Of a stretch of 64,000 nt of DNA, positions 27,912 to 36,751 are shown piece by piece. The translations under genes and the position numbers were made by a program. The stretch is from Subdoligranulum variabile (GTDB lineage Bacteria > Bacillota > Clostridia > Oscillospirales > Ruminococcaceae). Within the stretch, counting starts at the first letter, position 1. Each line of letters begins with the position of its first letter. Below the pieces are notes generated by a model. It saw nothing but the letters and a program-made list of their open reading frames with translations. It was not told the DNA's origin and did not search any database. The stretch spans positions 2,294,001-2,358,000 of the forward strand of contig NZ_CP102293.1 of NCBI RefSeq assembly GCF_025152575.1. The letters are read 5' to 3'.

Positions 27912-30326
27912 ATGACATGGCCTTTTGAAAATGATACAAGTGCCATTGTAAAAAAATTGGCAGGTAGGAGTATGCAAGCGGATAAGAGAAACAAGGCATT
28001 TCTGCTTTTGACAATCGCCATCTCTGTCTGTATGGTTTTTTCGATTCTCCTAATATCAACAGGTACACAAGAGAAATTCAAGAACACACAGAGGAATAAA
28101 GCGCAGATTGGCATTTTGGGAGTTACAGACGAACAAACGGCTCAGCTGCATCAAAACGAAAATATTACATGGGTTGGCGAATATTCCGCTATAGGTGTGT
28201 TTTATGTTGAAAATAAAACAATCACTGTTGCTTATGGAAATGAAGATTATTTTTTACATCAGGAAGAAAAAACTTTTCAGGGAAGTGTGCCGCAGAAAGC
28301 GGATGAGATTATGCTCCCCCAGAACTACCTTGATTTTTTAGGAAAATCCTATCAGACTGGCGATACAATTTCTATTGACCTGACTGGAACAGGACAGAAA
28401 GCAGAATATACACTTTCAGGTGTTTTGAATAATACAAAAGAAAGCAACGGATATTTTATTTATGTTAGTAAAGAGCTTGCCCAAGATTTGGCAAAAGATT
28501 CTTTTCAGGTTACAGCATATACGCGGTTGAATACAGACGCCATAAGTTCCACGGCTATTCTTAATTTTGCCGGCAAAGCAATACAAAATACAGGCATTGT
28601 CGAGGAACAGGTAATGCTTACAGAGTATTCTGCTGTTATGTCGGGTGTGATAACATCGGGTATTCCGATTCCAGTACCACTACTGGCGGCGTTGACGGCT
28701 ATTTTGGCGGCAACGATTGTCTATGGTGTTTTTTACACAAAGATTGTAAAAAATGTTCAGATGTTTGGGCAACTGCGGACAGTTGGCATGACAAAAAGAC
28801 AGATTAAACGGATGGCAAGTAAAGAGGGACGTTTATATGCCTTAGCTGGTATTCCTTTGGGGCTTGTCATTGGTGTACTGATTGGATTTATTGGCTGTCC
28901 TGATGGATTCCGGCTAAAAACAACAGTTATTTATGCTGTACTGATTGCCGCAGTAGCCTTTGTAACAGTGAATATTGCCATTTTTAAGCCTGTCCGAGTA
29001 GCAATGAATACTTCCCCGGTAGAGGGTGCTAAATACCTTGCGTATGCTGGAAAGGCAAAAAGCAGCTCAAAACTGCATCGGAAACTTACGCCGTTTAATC
29101 TGGCGAAAATAAATATACAAAGAAACAAACAAAAAGCAGTTCTGACGCTTTTAATGCTTGGAGTAAGCGGAGCTCTTTTACTGGTTACTTCTACGGTTGC
29201 TGGTTCTATTGATCCGGCAAAACAGGCAAGTTTCAAATATTATCCTGCCGGTAACATTCTTATACAAATAAGAAATACAGTTGGCAGCTCTTTCGATAAC
29301 GAAGCGGAGCCATACGGAAGTGCAAAATTGCAACTGGAAGAAAATCCACTTGAAGATCAGGCATTGATGCAGGAATTAGAAAAGGTAGATGGGATAGAAA
29401 AGATTACCGCATTTGACAGCGTTTATATGACAGCTACTTTTTCGGGCGAAAGTGGTTCTATCACGAGCATTTCAGACTTCTTTCCAACCTTAAATCGGGA
29501 ACAGACAGAAGAAAAGCAGGCGGCGTTATCCTCTGGAACAGCAGATTACGATGATATGGTTGAGAAAAATGGAATATTGGTTGCAGAAGATATAGCACAA
29601 GTTGGCGATACTTTGAAGATTGAGGGCAGAGCTTTTGATGGTAGAACCTTTGATGTGGAAGCCGTTGTTGTAGGCACATACAATAGATCTGATTTAATGG
29701 AGGATAGCCCGGTTGTTCCTGGAAGCCCCTACTTCATTATGACTTATGACACAGCAAAGAAACTGACAGGGATAACGGAACAGACGGGGATTCTGGCGAT
29801 TAAAAATTCAGAGGGATGTTTTGATGAAGTTTTGACCGCAGTTCAGAAGATTGCGGATAAAAATGAAAAAATAGAAGTAAATACGATTGAACAAACGATT
29901 AAAAATATTCAGCATCGATACAGTGCATCTATAAATGCTCTATATATGACTTCTGCTATTCTGTTCGTCTTTGGAAGTATCAGTCTTATGAATATGCTTA
30001 TGGTTGATTTTCAGAATAGAAAGCGTGAATTCGGTCTGTTGGAAGCTGTTGGGGTAACGCGAAAACAGTTGAAAGCAATGCTGAATAGGGAGATTGGAAT
30101 TTACCTCGGAGGTTCATTGGCAATATCTCTTATATGCGGAAGTATTTTTAGTGTAATTGTATGCAGACGATTAGATGCCATCAATCATTGTATTACGTTG
30201 AAATTACCGTGGTTTTTCCTGTTGGCACTGATTTGTGTATTATTGGTGATATACCTTGTTTTTTCGATGTATTCCAAAATGGAATTGAAAAAAGCGAGTA
30301 TTTTATCAGCAATAAAAAGTGAGTAG
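27912..30326 (+). CDS. ABC transporter permease with two FtsX domains
   Basis: An 804-residue membrane protein with TM1 near 29-48, a large extracellular domain, three helices (~257-355), a helix near 410, a second extracellular domain, and three C-terminal helices (~680-795). This duplicated FtsX layout fits MacB/LolE-like permeases that expel or release peptides or lipids, and differs from the ten-helix BceB pattern. Codon use becomes more AT-rich than in the ATPase gene, suggesting a different history. Together with the ATPase, kinase and regulator it makes a probable antimicrobial-peptide sensing and resistance module. Confidence 0.85.
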   Translation: MTWPFENDTSAIVKKLAGRSMQADKRNKAFLLLTIAISVCMVFSILLISTGTQEKFKNTQRNKAQIGILGVTDEQTAQLHQNENITWVGEYSAIGVFYVENKTITVAYGNEDYFLHQEEKTFQGSVPQKADEIMLPQNYLDFLGKSYQTGDTISIDLTGTGQKAEYTLSGVLNNTKESNGYFIYVSKELAQDLAKDSFQVTAYTRLNTDAISSTAILNFAGKAIQNTGIVEEQVMLTEYSAVMSGVITSGIPIPVPLLAALTAILAATIVYGVFYTKIVKNVQMFGQLRTVGMTKRQIKRMASKEGRLYALAGIPLGLVIGVLIGFIGCPDGFRLKTTVIYAVLIAAVAFVTVNIAIFKPVRVAMNTSPVEGAKYLAYAGKAKSSSKLHRKLTPFNLAKINIQRNKQKAVLTLLMLGVSGALLLVTSTVAGSIDPAKQASFKYYPAGNILIQIRNTVGSSFDNEAEPYGSAKLQLEENPLEDQALMQELEKVDGIEKITAFDSVYMTATFSGESGSITSISDFFPTLNREQTEEKQAALSSGTADYDDMVEKNGILVAEDIAQVGDTLKIEGRAFDGRTFDVEAVVVGTYNRSDLMEDSPVVPGSPYFIMTYDTAKKLTGITEQTGILAIKNSEGCFDEVLTAVQKIADKNEKIEVNTIEQTIKNIQHRYSASINALYMTSAILFVFGSISLMNMLMVDFQNRKREFGLLEAVGVTRKQLKAMLNREIGIYLGGSLAISLICGSIFSVIVCRRLDAINHCITLKLPWFFLLALICVLLVIYLVFSMYSKMELKKASILSAIKSE

Positions 30327-30453
30327 ACTTATTGGATCTTGCTGTATCATAGAACTTCATAAATATTTCCTTAAAAGAGAAAATCTGCCGGACGACGGCA
30401 AAAGAAAAAAGCCGTCGTACAGCAGACCTATTAACACGCCTATACTATCTTTT

Positions 30454-30490
30454 GGCGGCTTTGAGAAATTCAGAGCCGCCGTTTCTTTTT
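30454..30490 (+). terminator. Terminator after the MacB-type ABC operon, copy 1
   Basis: The arms GGCGGCT/AGCCGCC are followed by GTTTCTTTTT. The same structure is at 37180-37213. Confidence 0.75.
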
Positions 30491-30556
30491 GCCTAAAATA
30501 GAAACCCGACGACCCTTATGCAATCAGCTGGGGCGGCATATAAGGAGGATGCCGTC

Positions 30557-30625
30557 ATGTCTGCGTTAGTGGTCCACAATACCCATGAGTTACATCAGTT
30601 AAAAAAAGCCTTGCCCCTCCTCTAG
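30557..30625 (+). CDS. Leader peptide, copy 1
   Basis: A 22-codon frame with AAGGAGG upstream of ATG 30557. It ends HELHQLKKALPLL then TAG. The second leader (37275-37382) has HDLHQLKKALLLL in the matching place, so the coding frame is conserved although the starts differ. It is followed by a terminator hairpin, the layout of a translational attenuator. No stronger function can be assigned. Confidence 0.55.
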   Translation: MSALVVHNTHELHQLKKALPLL

Positions 30626-30692
30626 GTTATCAGGCTCATTCATCGGTATTATCATGGCAGGTAAAACGGAATAATTATGGCTTATTTTTGCG

Positions 30693-30727
30693 CGCCAGTA
30701 TCCCTTTGCGGGGAGCTGGCGTTTTTG
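30693..30727 (+). terminator. Attenuator-type terminator in leader copy 1
   Basis: CGCCAG and inner TCCC pair with GGGGA and CTGGCG, followed by TTTTT. In copy 2 the inner stem is TTTCC/GGAAA, a paired change that supports a real RNA stem. Confidence 0.7.
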
Positions 30728-30774
30728 CTTGCTGTTTTTTAGATAGACGAGCGGTTTGTTACCGCTGTCGGTCT

Positions 30775-30824
30775 CCACCTCCATTCGATTCACCCGTTAA
30801 CCACCCGTGAATCGAAATGGAGGT
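30775..30824 (+). promoter_or_regulatory. Hairpin masking the ribosome binding site, copy 1
   Basis: CCACCTCCATTCGATTCAC pairs with GTGAATCGAAATGGAGGT. The second arm includes the GGAGGT ribosome binding site of the gene starting at 30830. Confidence 0.75.
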
Positions 30825-30829
30825 ACATA

Positions 30830-31252
30830 ATGAAGAAAGTCAATCTTAGGGACTTATATCCTGATGTTTATAAAACAGATCATTTTATAGAGGTAACAGA
30901 AGATGTGCTGGAGACGATCCGTGACGCTGAGCGTGCAGAAGCTGCCTATGACCGGAGGATGTATCGCTATAAGGCGTATTACTCCCTGGACTGCGACAAC
31001 GGCATTGAAAATGCGATCCTGATGAAGCCCCAGACACCGGAAATGCTTCTGGAGGAAAAGCAGCTGCGGGAGCAGCTCTACGCCGCAGTGATGGCGCTGC
31101 CGGAGAAACAGGCCAAGCGGATCTATGCCCGGTATTATCTGGGTATGCGTGTGAGCGAGATCGCCGCAGCGGAGGGTGTAGACCCAAGCCGTGTCCGTGA
31201 CAGCATCCGGCGCGGTCTGAAGCAACTGGCAAAGTTTTTTAAGATAGAATAA
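30830..31252 (+). CDS. Sigma-70 region-4-like regulator, copy 1
   Basis: A 140-residue protein. The C-terminal part (LPEKQAKRIYARYYLGMRVSEIAAAEGVDPSRVRDSIRRGLKQL) is a sigma region 4 type helix-turn-helix. The N-terminal half (YDRRMYRYKAYYSLDCDNGIENAI) is family-specific and there is no sigma region 2, so it may be a regulator and not a full sigma factor. This gene type usually sits near the excision genes in Tn1549-like ICEs. A diverged paralogue is at 37548-37961. Confidence 0.8.
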   Translation: MKKVNLRDLYPDVYKTDHFIEVTEDVLETIRDAERAEAAYDRRMYRYKAYYSLDCDNGIENAILMKPQTPEMLLEEKQLREQLYAAVMALPEKQAKRIYARYYLGMRVSEIAAAEGVDPSRVRDSIRRGLKQLAKFFKIE

Positions 31253-31257
31253 GCAAA

Positions 31258-31301
31258 GGGCGCAAGGTATCAAAGTGCTTCTGGCACAGGACCTTGCGCC
31301 C
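31258..31301 (+). terminator. Perfect inverted repeat after sigma copy 1
   Basis: GGGCGCAAGGT and ACCTTGCGCCC form perfect 11-base arms around a 22-base loop, a few bases after the stop. No T tract follows, so termination is uncertain. Confidence 0.45.
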
Positions 31302-31353
31302 CATCTATTGCAGTAGCTTTAGAGGAGTATTTCGCAGAGTTGTCTTTGGATGC

Positions 31354-31392
31354 AAAAGAAGCAGGGACCTTTTCAGATTTCCGGCTTCTTTT
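31354..31392. terminator. Bidirectional terminator between sigma copy 1 and kinase
   Basis: The arms AAAAGAAGC/GCTTCTTTT lie between two convergent genes and give a T tract on both strands. Confidence 0.6.
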
Positions 31393-31425
31393 GTGCTAGT
31401 GATAAATATCCAAAATGCTTTTGAC

Positions 31426-32814
31426 TTAACTCAAATGGGCTTTTGGGATTGTATCTGTAGAGTCAAAAGTCAAGATGATTTTACATCCACAGTTAATCTT
31501 ACTGTCAATGGTCATAGTCCCTTCATGTGCCGCTACAATTTGTCGAACCAAAACAAGCCCCAGCCCATGTCGAAGATCTAAGCGCTCATCTGTGCTTTCT
31601 AAATAATGAGGTTTTTCTTTAAGTTCTTGTAGTTTTTCTTCGGAGAGTCCTATACCATCGTCTTGCACAATAAGCTGAATGGTATTTTCCATCCGTCTTA
31701 AAGATAACAGAATCCTACATCCCAGCGGGTTGTGCTTCATACTATTTTGAACAAGATTATTCACGGCTCGTGAAATCAATCTGGCATCACATTCTAACAT
31801 AGTGTTTTCAGCGTCATTAGCAATTTCAATTCCAATATTATAGCTATCGGAAATTCCTATGTTCAATAGGTCTGCTACATAGGTTCGTAGCAATTTGGAT
31901 AAGCGAACCATCTCTTTGTGAAGTGGCTGCATTTCATATTCCAACTGCGATACTAAATTCAAATCCTGCACCAGTTCTTTGATTCTTACGCTTTGCTTCC
32001 GTACTATTTCAGCCTGTTCTTGGATGGTCTTGCTGGTAGATTCATTTTCCGCAATGCGGCCCGCATACCCCATAATCATGGAGAGCGGTGTGCGGATGTC
32101 ATGGGAAACGCCGCTGATCCAGTTCGCCCGTGCTTCATTTTGCCGATTCAAAATGGAAGAAGCTTTGTTTACGCTGCTTGCAATATCCGACAGTTCTCCG
32201 CTGATATGAAGTGAGACTGGCTTTCCATCTGCCAGAGTTTCCACGGCAGATACGATCGGTTCGGTATTACGGATGATTTTGCGTTTGGAGAAATAATAGG
32301 CACAAAAGAGGCACAGTACATCCAATCCCAACATTCCAAGCACAAAGACGGGGAGCCGTCGAAGTGCTGAAATGGAATAGTAATTGCTGGTGAGTTTTGT
32401 ATAGCTGTCTTTTGGATAACCCAATACCAACAGTCCATCATCGGTGTTCCAGACAAAAACCGGATAATCTTCAATATATCCTTTTGAAAACAATGCGACA
32501 TCTTGAATAGTGTAACTTTTTGGCACTTCATCGGGCAAATCAACCGACCAATAACACTGCCCATCAGCGTTTAAGTAGATTGCCCAAATATGATTCTGCC
32601 GGAGCTTTTGCGCTGCGTCATCTGATAATCGTTCTGGTGTGGCGGCAGCAGCGGTCATTTCCAACATGGGGTGCGGGGATGAAGTTCCATAATCCTCGGT
32701 CACAACCTTTTGAAATGTCAGGCCGAATACCACTGCGTTAAGAAACAGTAGTATCAGAATAAAAGTAGCGAAAGATATAAGATGTTTTGATATATAATGT
32801 GCAAATGATCTCAT
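31426..32814 (-). CDS. Sensor histidine kinase (cargo 2)
   Basis: A 462-residue membrane kinase. TM1 is at about 11-31, followed by an extracellular domain of ~120 residues, TM2 about 153-175, a linker, phospho-acceptor His in SGVSHDIRTPLSM, N box NNLVQNSMKHN, G1 DDGIGLS and HGLGLVLVRQI. The extracytoplasmic sensor differs from the intramembrane kinase of cargo 1. It lies downstream of its response regulator (four-base gap) and divergent from the LanFEG-type ABC operon, the arrangement of peptide-resistance systems such as Cpr in Clostridioides or lantibiotic immunity loci. The ligand is unknown. Confidence 0.9.
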   Translation of the reverse strand: MRSFAHYISKHLISFATFILILLFLNAVVFGLTFQKVVTEDYGTSSPHPMLEMTAAAATPERLSDDAAQKLRQNHIWAIYLNADGQCYWSVDLPDEVPKSYTIQDVALFSKGYIEDYPVFVWNTDDGLLVLGYPKDSYTKLTSNYYSISALRRLPVFVLGMLGLDVLCLFCAYYFSKRKIIRNTEPIVSAVETLADGKPVSLHISGELSDIASSVNKASSILNRQNEARANWISGVSHDIRTPLSMIMGYAGRIAENESTSKTIQEQAEIVRKQSVRIKELVQDLNLVSQLEYEMQPLHKEMVRLSKLLRTYVADLLNIGISDSYNIGIEIANDAENTMLECDARLISRAVNNLVQNSMKHNPLGCRILLSLRRMENTIQLIVQDDGIGLSEEKLQELKEKPHYLESTDERLDLRHGLGLVLVRQIVAAHEGTMTIDSKINCGCKIILTFDSTDTIPKAHLS

Positions 32815-32818
32815 GGCA

Positions 32819-33520
32819 TTACTTCCTTGCTATCAGCTTGTAGCCCAAACCTTTAATAGTTATCAGGGATACAGGTTTTGATGGATCGGTTTCAATCTTT
32901 TCCCGGACACGCCGCACATGAGCATTGAGGCTGTTTTCGTAGCCGAATGGGTTATCCCCCCACAAGGCTTCGCAAAGCGCATCTACGGTAACGATCTTTC
33001 CCGCATTGCGGGCAAGCGTTTCAAGCAGGGCGTGTTCTTTGGCCGTTAGGGAAATAACCTCGTTGCCCTTATAGACTTCAGCCCGGCTGAAATCAATCTT
33101 ACACCCATCTAATACAAGCAGTGGGGAATCCTCTTTATAGGTTCGCCGGAGTACCGCATAGATACGCAGTAGTAATTCCTGTGGCATAAAGGGCTTTGAA
33201 ATGTAATCGTCTGCACCAAGCCCCAACCCCGATAATTTGTCTGTTGCCTCGTCCTTCGCTGTTAAAAAAATGATCGGCACATTGGTAAAGGTGCGGAGCT
33301 GCTGCATCAAAGAAAAGCCGTCCCCATCTGGCAGCATGACATCCAAAACAATTAAATCAGGAGTTTCCTCTTTTGCGGTCAAAATAGCTTCTTTGACCGA
33401 CATAGCAGTAAGGACAGTTTCAAATCCTGCATCTTTCAATATATCTGATATCATCTTCAATAGTTCCTGTTCGTCATCTACCAACAGGAGCCTTTTACTA
33501 TGTAAAAAAGAATTATCCAT
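32819..33520 (-). CDS. OmpR-family response regulator (cargo 2)
   Basis: A 233-residue regulator. The receiver has VDDEQ, LIVLDVMLPDGDG (phospho-Asp) and DYISKPF; the winged-helix output has LTAKEHALLETLARNAGKIVTVDALCEALWG and LITIKGLGYKL. It is divergently transcribed from the ABC operon; two AAAGTAAGG direct repeats 11 bases apart in the shared region are its likely binding site. Confidence 0.92.
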   Translation of the reverse strand: MDNSFLHSKRLLLVDDEQELLKMISDILKDAGFETVLTAMSVKEAILTAKEETPDLIVLDVMLPDGDGFSLMQQLRTFTNVPIIFLTAKDEATDKLSGLGLGADDYISKPFMPQELLLRIYAVLRRTYKEDSPLLVLDGCKIDFSRAEVYKGNEVISLTAKEHALLETLARNAGKIVTVDALCEALWGDNPFGYENSLNAHVRRVREKIETDPSKPVSLITIKGLGYKLIARK

Positions 33521-33594
33521 AGCATCCTCTCCAATCTGATTTTCTTTGCTTCTATTATATCATAGGCTGTCCATTCTGCGATCTTGTCCCTTAA

Positions 33595-33614
33595 AAAGTA
33601 AGGTAAAAGTAAGG
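33595..33614 (+). promoter_or_regulatory. Direct-repeat operator before the LanFEG-type operon
   Basis: AAAGTAAGG occurs at 33595-33603 and 33606-33614, an 11-base step equal to one helical turn, as in many OmpR-family binding sites. It lies between the divergent regulator and transporter genes. Confidence 0.6.
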
Positions 33615-33676
33615 ACGGGAGAATGTAGATGTCAGGTTGAAGCTGTACCATAAAAACATCGAAAGGAGATGTTTCT

Positions 33677-34441
33677 ATGGACTATATCATCACAACGGAA
33701 CAGTTGACAAAGAAGTACAAAAATTTCATCTCGGTCAACAATGCTTCGCTTCATATTCGCAAGGGCAGCATTTATGGTTTTCTCGGCCCCAACGGTGCGG
33801 GGAAATCTACGACCATGAAAATGCTGCTGGGCCTGACCGCGCCGACAAAGGGCAGCTTTACTATTGATGGGAAGCAGTTCCCGAATGATCGGATTGCCAT
33901 TCTCAAAGAGATCGGCTCTTTCATCGAAGCGCCGTCTTTCTACGCAAACCTGACCGGGCGGGAAAATCTTGATATTATCCGCCGCATTTTGGGACTGCCG
34001 AAAGCCGATGTGGAGGATGCTCTGGAACTGGTAGGGCTGACTGAGTTTGGCGACCGGCTGGCAAAAAAGTATTCGCTGGGAATGAAGCAACGCTTGGGCC
34101 TTGCCGGGGCGCTGCTGGGGCGTCCGCCGATCCTGATTCTGGACGAACCCACCAACGGCCTTGACCCGTCCGGTATCCACGAAATCCGCAATCTGGTAAA
34201 ATCCTTGCCCAGCCTTTACGACTGCACGGTGCTGATCTCGTCCCATATGCTGTCTGAAATCGAATTGATTGCAGATGACATTGGGATTCTCAACCACGGG
34301 CGGATGCTATTTGAGGGAAGTATGAATGATCTGCGTCAGTACGCTCTGCAATCCGGTTTTGCTGCGGACAATCTGGAAGATGTGTTCCTTTCTATGGTTG
34401 AGAAAGATAACATGGACAGAAAGCAGAGGGCAAAATTATGA
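33677..34441 (+). CDS. LanF/BcrA-type ABC ATP-binding protein
   Basis: A 254-residue ATPase: Walker A GPNGAGKST, signature YSLGMKQRLGLAGALLG, Walker B LILDEPTNGLDPSG and H loop ISSHML. The LGMKQRLG signature and C-terminal region are those of lantibiotic-immunity and bacitracin-type exporters (LanF, BcrA, CprA). The GGAG ribosome binding site lies inside a small ACATC/GATGT stem. Its stop overlaps the next start (ATGA), so the operon is coupled. Confidence 0.9.
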   Translation: MDYIITTEQLTKKYKNFISVNNASLHIRKGSIYGFLGPNGAGKSTTMKMLLGLTAPTKGSFTIDGKQFPNDRIAILKEIGSFIEAPSFYANLTGRENLDIIRRILGLPKADVEDALELVGLTEFGDRLAKKYSLGMKQRLGLAGALLGRPPILILDEPTNGLDPSGIHEIRNLVKSLPSLYDCTVLISSHMLSEIELIADDIGILNHGRMLFEGSMNDLRQYALQSGFAADNLEDVFLSMVEKDNMDRKQRAKL

Positions 34442-35163
34442 AAACGCTGGCAATCGAACTTCGGAAAGAAAAGCGAACCGGCGTGATTCCTGTGCTGCTG
34501 GCCGTTGGTGTCTTGGGAGCCGCCTACGCATTTGTCAATTTCATTGTGCGGAAAGACACACTTCTGAATCTGCCGCTGGCCCCGATGGATGTCTTGTTGA
34601 CCCAGCTCTACGGCATGATTATGGTGCTGAATCTGTTCGGTATCGTGGTTGCTACCTGCATGATCTACAACGTGGAATTTAAGGGAAGCGCCGTTAAGAA
34701 GATGTATATGCTTCCCGTCAGCGTCCCGGCCATGTATCTGTGCAAATTTCTGATTCTAACGGTCATGTTTTTGGTTGCAATCGTGCTGCAAAACTTGGCG
34801 CTTGCACAAATCGGCATGACGGATTTGCCGGACGGAGCGTTTGAGATGGGTACGCTGGTAAGCTTTGCCGGATACTCTTTTCTCACATCCATGCCGGTAC
34901 TGTCGTTTATGCTGCTGATTTCCTCGCGCTTTGAAAATATGTGGGTGCCGCTTGGAATTGGTGTTGCCGGTTTTCTAAGTGGTATGGCCCTTGCAAATTC
35001 GGGGCTGACGCTTTTGCTGGTGCATCCTTTTGTGATTATTCTGAAACCTGCGGTAGCCATGAGCGCCCAGCCTGATCCGACGGTTGCTCTTGTCGCTTTG
35101 GCGGAAACACTGTTGTTCCTTGGTGTTGGCTTGTGGCTGGCGAAGTACAGACGCTACGAGTAA
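34438..35163 (+). CDS. LanE/MutE-type ABC permease
   Basis: A 241-residue integral membrane protein with about six hydrophobic helices, starting MKTLAIELRKEKRTGVIPVLLAVGVLGAAYAFVNF. The short cytoplasmic N terminus followed by six helices is the layout of ABC-2 type immunity permeases (LanE). It overlaps the ATPase gene by four bases and precedes a second permease; the two should form the channel for the ATPase. Substrates of this family are cationic antimicrobial peptides; the specific one is unknown. Confidence 0.85.
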   Translation: MKTLAIELRKEKRTGVIPVLLAVGVLGAAYAFVNFIVRKDTLLNLPLAPMDVLLTQLYGMIMVLNLFGIVVATCMIYNVEFKGSAVKKMYMLPVSVPAMYLCKFLILTVMFLVAIVLQNLALAQIGMTDLPDGAFEMGTLVSFAGYSFLTSMPVLSFMLLISSRFENMWVPLGIGVAGFLSGMALANSGLTLLLVHPFVIILKPAVAMSAQPDPTVALVALAETLLFLGVGLWLAKYRRYE

Positions 35164-35179
35164 GGAGGGATAATAAGAA

Positions 35180-35944
35180 ATGAGCTTTTTGGATTTGCTC
35201 AAAATCGAGTTTATGAAAGTAAAACGCTCCAAAATCGTACCCCTGATTTTCATTGCACCTCTATTGGTGGTGGTTTCTGGGGTTGCGAGTTTGAGCAACT
35301 ACTTTACGCCGGAATACACCAATGCGTGGCCTGCTATGTTTATTCAAAGTGCGCTTGTTTACGCCTACTATCTGCTTCCATTCAGCATGATCGTGGTTTG
35401 CGTGATGATCGCAGGACGAGAAACAGGAAATAATGGGATTCTGAAAATGCTGGCGCTGCCGGTCAGCCGCTGCGCATTATCCATTGCCAAATTCTGTGTG
35501 CTTACCTTTTATCTGTTTATGGAGATGGTGGTGTTTCTTGTCGTATTTGTAATCGCTGGGTTGATTGCAACACAGACAATGGTGGTCACAGAGACCCTGC
35601 CAATCCTGTATCTTCTGAAATGGTGCTTGGGGCTGTTTCTGACTATGCTGCCGTGCATTGCGGCTATGTGGGCCATCACCGTACTGTTTGAAAAGCCGCT
35701 TCTCTCTGTGGGATTGAATTTGCTGCTTGTGATTCCTGGTGTATTGGTTGCAAATACGCCGCTGTGGATCGCCTACCCGTATTGTTACAGCGGTTATCTC
35801 GTTTCCTGCTCTCTCCATGACTTTACAGCAGAAACTTCCGACGCCGCTTTTTCGATGTTTCCGTTCCTGCCGTGCGCGATAGTCGTGTTTGGTCTGTTTT
35901 TCGCGCTGGCTGTCACCCAATTTGGGAAAAAAGAAATGAGGTAA
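35180..35944 (+). CDS. LanG-type ABC permease
   Basis: A 254-residue membrane protein with six helices (MSFLDLLKIEFMKVKRSKIVPLIFIAPLLVVVSG...), the ABC-2 pattern of LanG permeases. It is the second permease of the transporter encoded with 33677-35163. AAGGAGGGA precedes the ATG. Four bases separate it from the next small gene. Confidence 0.85.
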   Translation: MSFLDLLKIEFMKVKRSKIVPLIFIAPLLVVVSGVASLSNYFTPEYTNAWPAMFIQSALVYAYYLLPFSMIVVCVMIAGRETGNNGILKMLALPVSRCALSIAKFCVLTFYLFMEMVVFLVVFVIAGLIATQTMVVTETLPILYLLKWCLGLFLTMLPCIAAMWAITVLFEKPLLSVGLNLLLVIPGVLVANTPLWIAYPYCYSGYLVSCSLHDFTAETSDAAFSMFPFLPCAIVVFGLFFALAVTQFGKKEMR

Positions 35945-35948
35945 AACT

Positions 35949-36245
35949 ATGGAAAGGAAAAAACTTCAATCAGTTAGTATCGCTGCGCTCATTGTGAGCA
36001 TCCTGCCGCTGGCGGCTCTTGCCCCGTCGTTCCTGCACCTTTCGCTGTCGGACAGAGTCCGAACCGCTTGGGCCGGAGCCAATATCGTTTTTGTCCTGCT
36101 GAGCCTGATCCTTTCGGTGGTATGTGTGCGGAGCAAGGAAAGCCGCAGCGTTATCAATATCGCATCCACGGCAATCAGCGCGTTTTGGGCGTTACTGATG
36201 GTGGGAATTGTTGCGCTTGCCGTGTTCCTTACTTTCGTTCAGTGA
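35949..36245 (+). CDS. Small three-helix membrane protein of the ABC operon
   Basis: A 98-residue protein with three hydrophobic segments (about 9-28, 41-60 and 70-95) and no recognised domain. It directly follows the LanG-type permease, so it is probably an accessory or immunity-type membrane protein of the same system. The permease ends GAAATGAGG, which supplies the ribosome binding site. Confidence 0.7.
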   Translation: MERKKLQSVSIAALIVSILPLAALAPSFLHLSLSDRVRTAWAGANIVFVLLSLILSVVCVRSKESRSVINIASTAISAFWALLMVGIVALAVFLTFVQ

Positions 36246-36255
36246 GGAAATTGCT

Positions 36256-36738
36256 ATGCGGAAAATCATTGGATGTTGCCTGATTGCTGTTTCTTTACTG
36301 GCCTGTACTGCCTGCTCCGGCCTCGACAGGTTAAGTGAAAATCTCAGGGAAGGAGCAGAGCAATTAGGTGATGATGTAGTGATTGGGAAAAGCAACGCTC
36401 TTATAGCCCCTTATCAGTCTTTTGAGGGCAGCCGGACTTCGGACAACGATGCTTTTCTGGCCACCTATGACGCTTCTGTAACTGGATTTAACGGACAGGA
36501 TATTTTGGTTGCTGACACCGACCTCAAGGAAAATGAGTGCCGTGAAATTGTAATCCGATACCAGTTTGATTCTCTTGATGGGGACTGTCAACTCATTTAC
36601 ATCTCCCCGGACTTGGAGGAGCAAGTGCTTTCTGAATCTGCCAGCGGAAGCGTTGCCGTTCAGCTTCAAGCTGGAGCGAACTACATCGGAATCACCGGCA
36701 CAGACTATTCGGGCGCGATCCAGATTACTGTGGGATAA
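36256..36738 (+). CDS. Lipoprotein of the peptide-resistance operon
   Basis: A 160-residue secreted lipoprotein: signal peptide MRKIIGCCLIAVSLLACTAC with lipobox LTAC-like ACTAC at about residues 16-20. The mature part is acidic and mostly beta-like, without a known domain. A surface lipoprotein beside a LanFEG transporter recalls LanI-type immunity lipoproteins, which bind the peptide outside the cell; this is an inference from context only. ATG 36256 follows GTGAGGAAA. Confidence 0.7.
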   Translation: MRKIIGCCLIAVSLLACTACSGLDRLSENLREGAEQLGDDVVIGKSNALIAPYQSFEGSRTSDNDAFLATYDASVTGFNGQDILVADTDLKENECREIVIRYQFDSLDGDCQLIYISPDLEEQVLSESASGSVAVQLQAGANYIGITGTDYSGAIQITVG

Positions 36739-36751
36739 ACGATAGAATGAT

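Larger units (their letters stand above)
30385..30829 (+). promoter_or_regulatory. Structured leader of the sigma-like gene, copy 1
   Basis: In order: hairpin ACGACGGC/GCCGTCGT (30392-30418), terminator (30454-30490), leader peptide (30557-30625), second terminator (30693-30727) and a hairpin that pairs with the ribosome binding site (30775-30824). Every element recurs in the same order at 37113-37547 before the second sigma-like gene, with paired changes in the stem of the second terminator. This suggests attenuation by a leader peptide plus translational masking. Confidence 0.7.
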
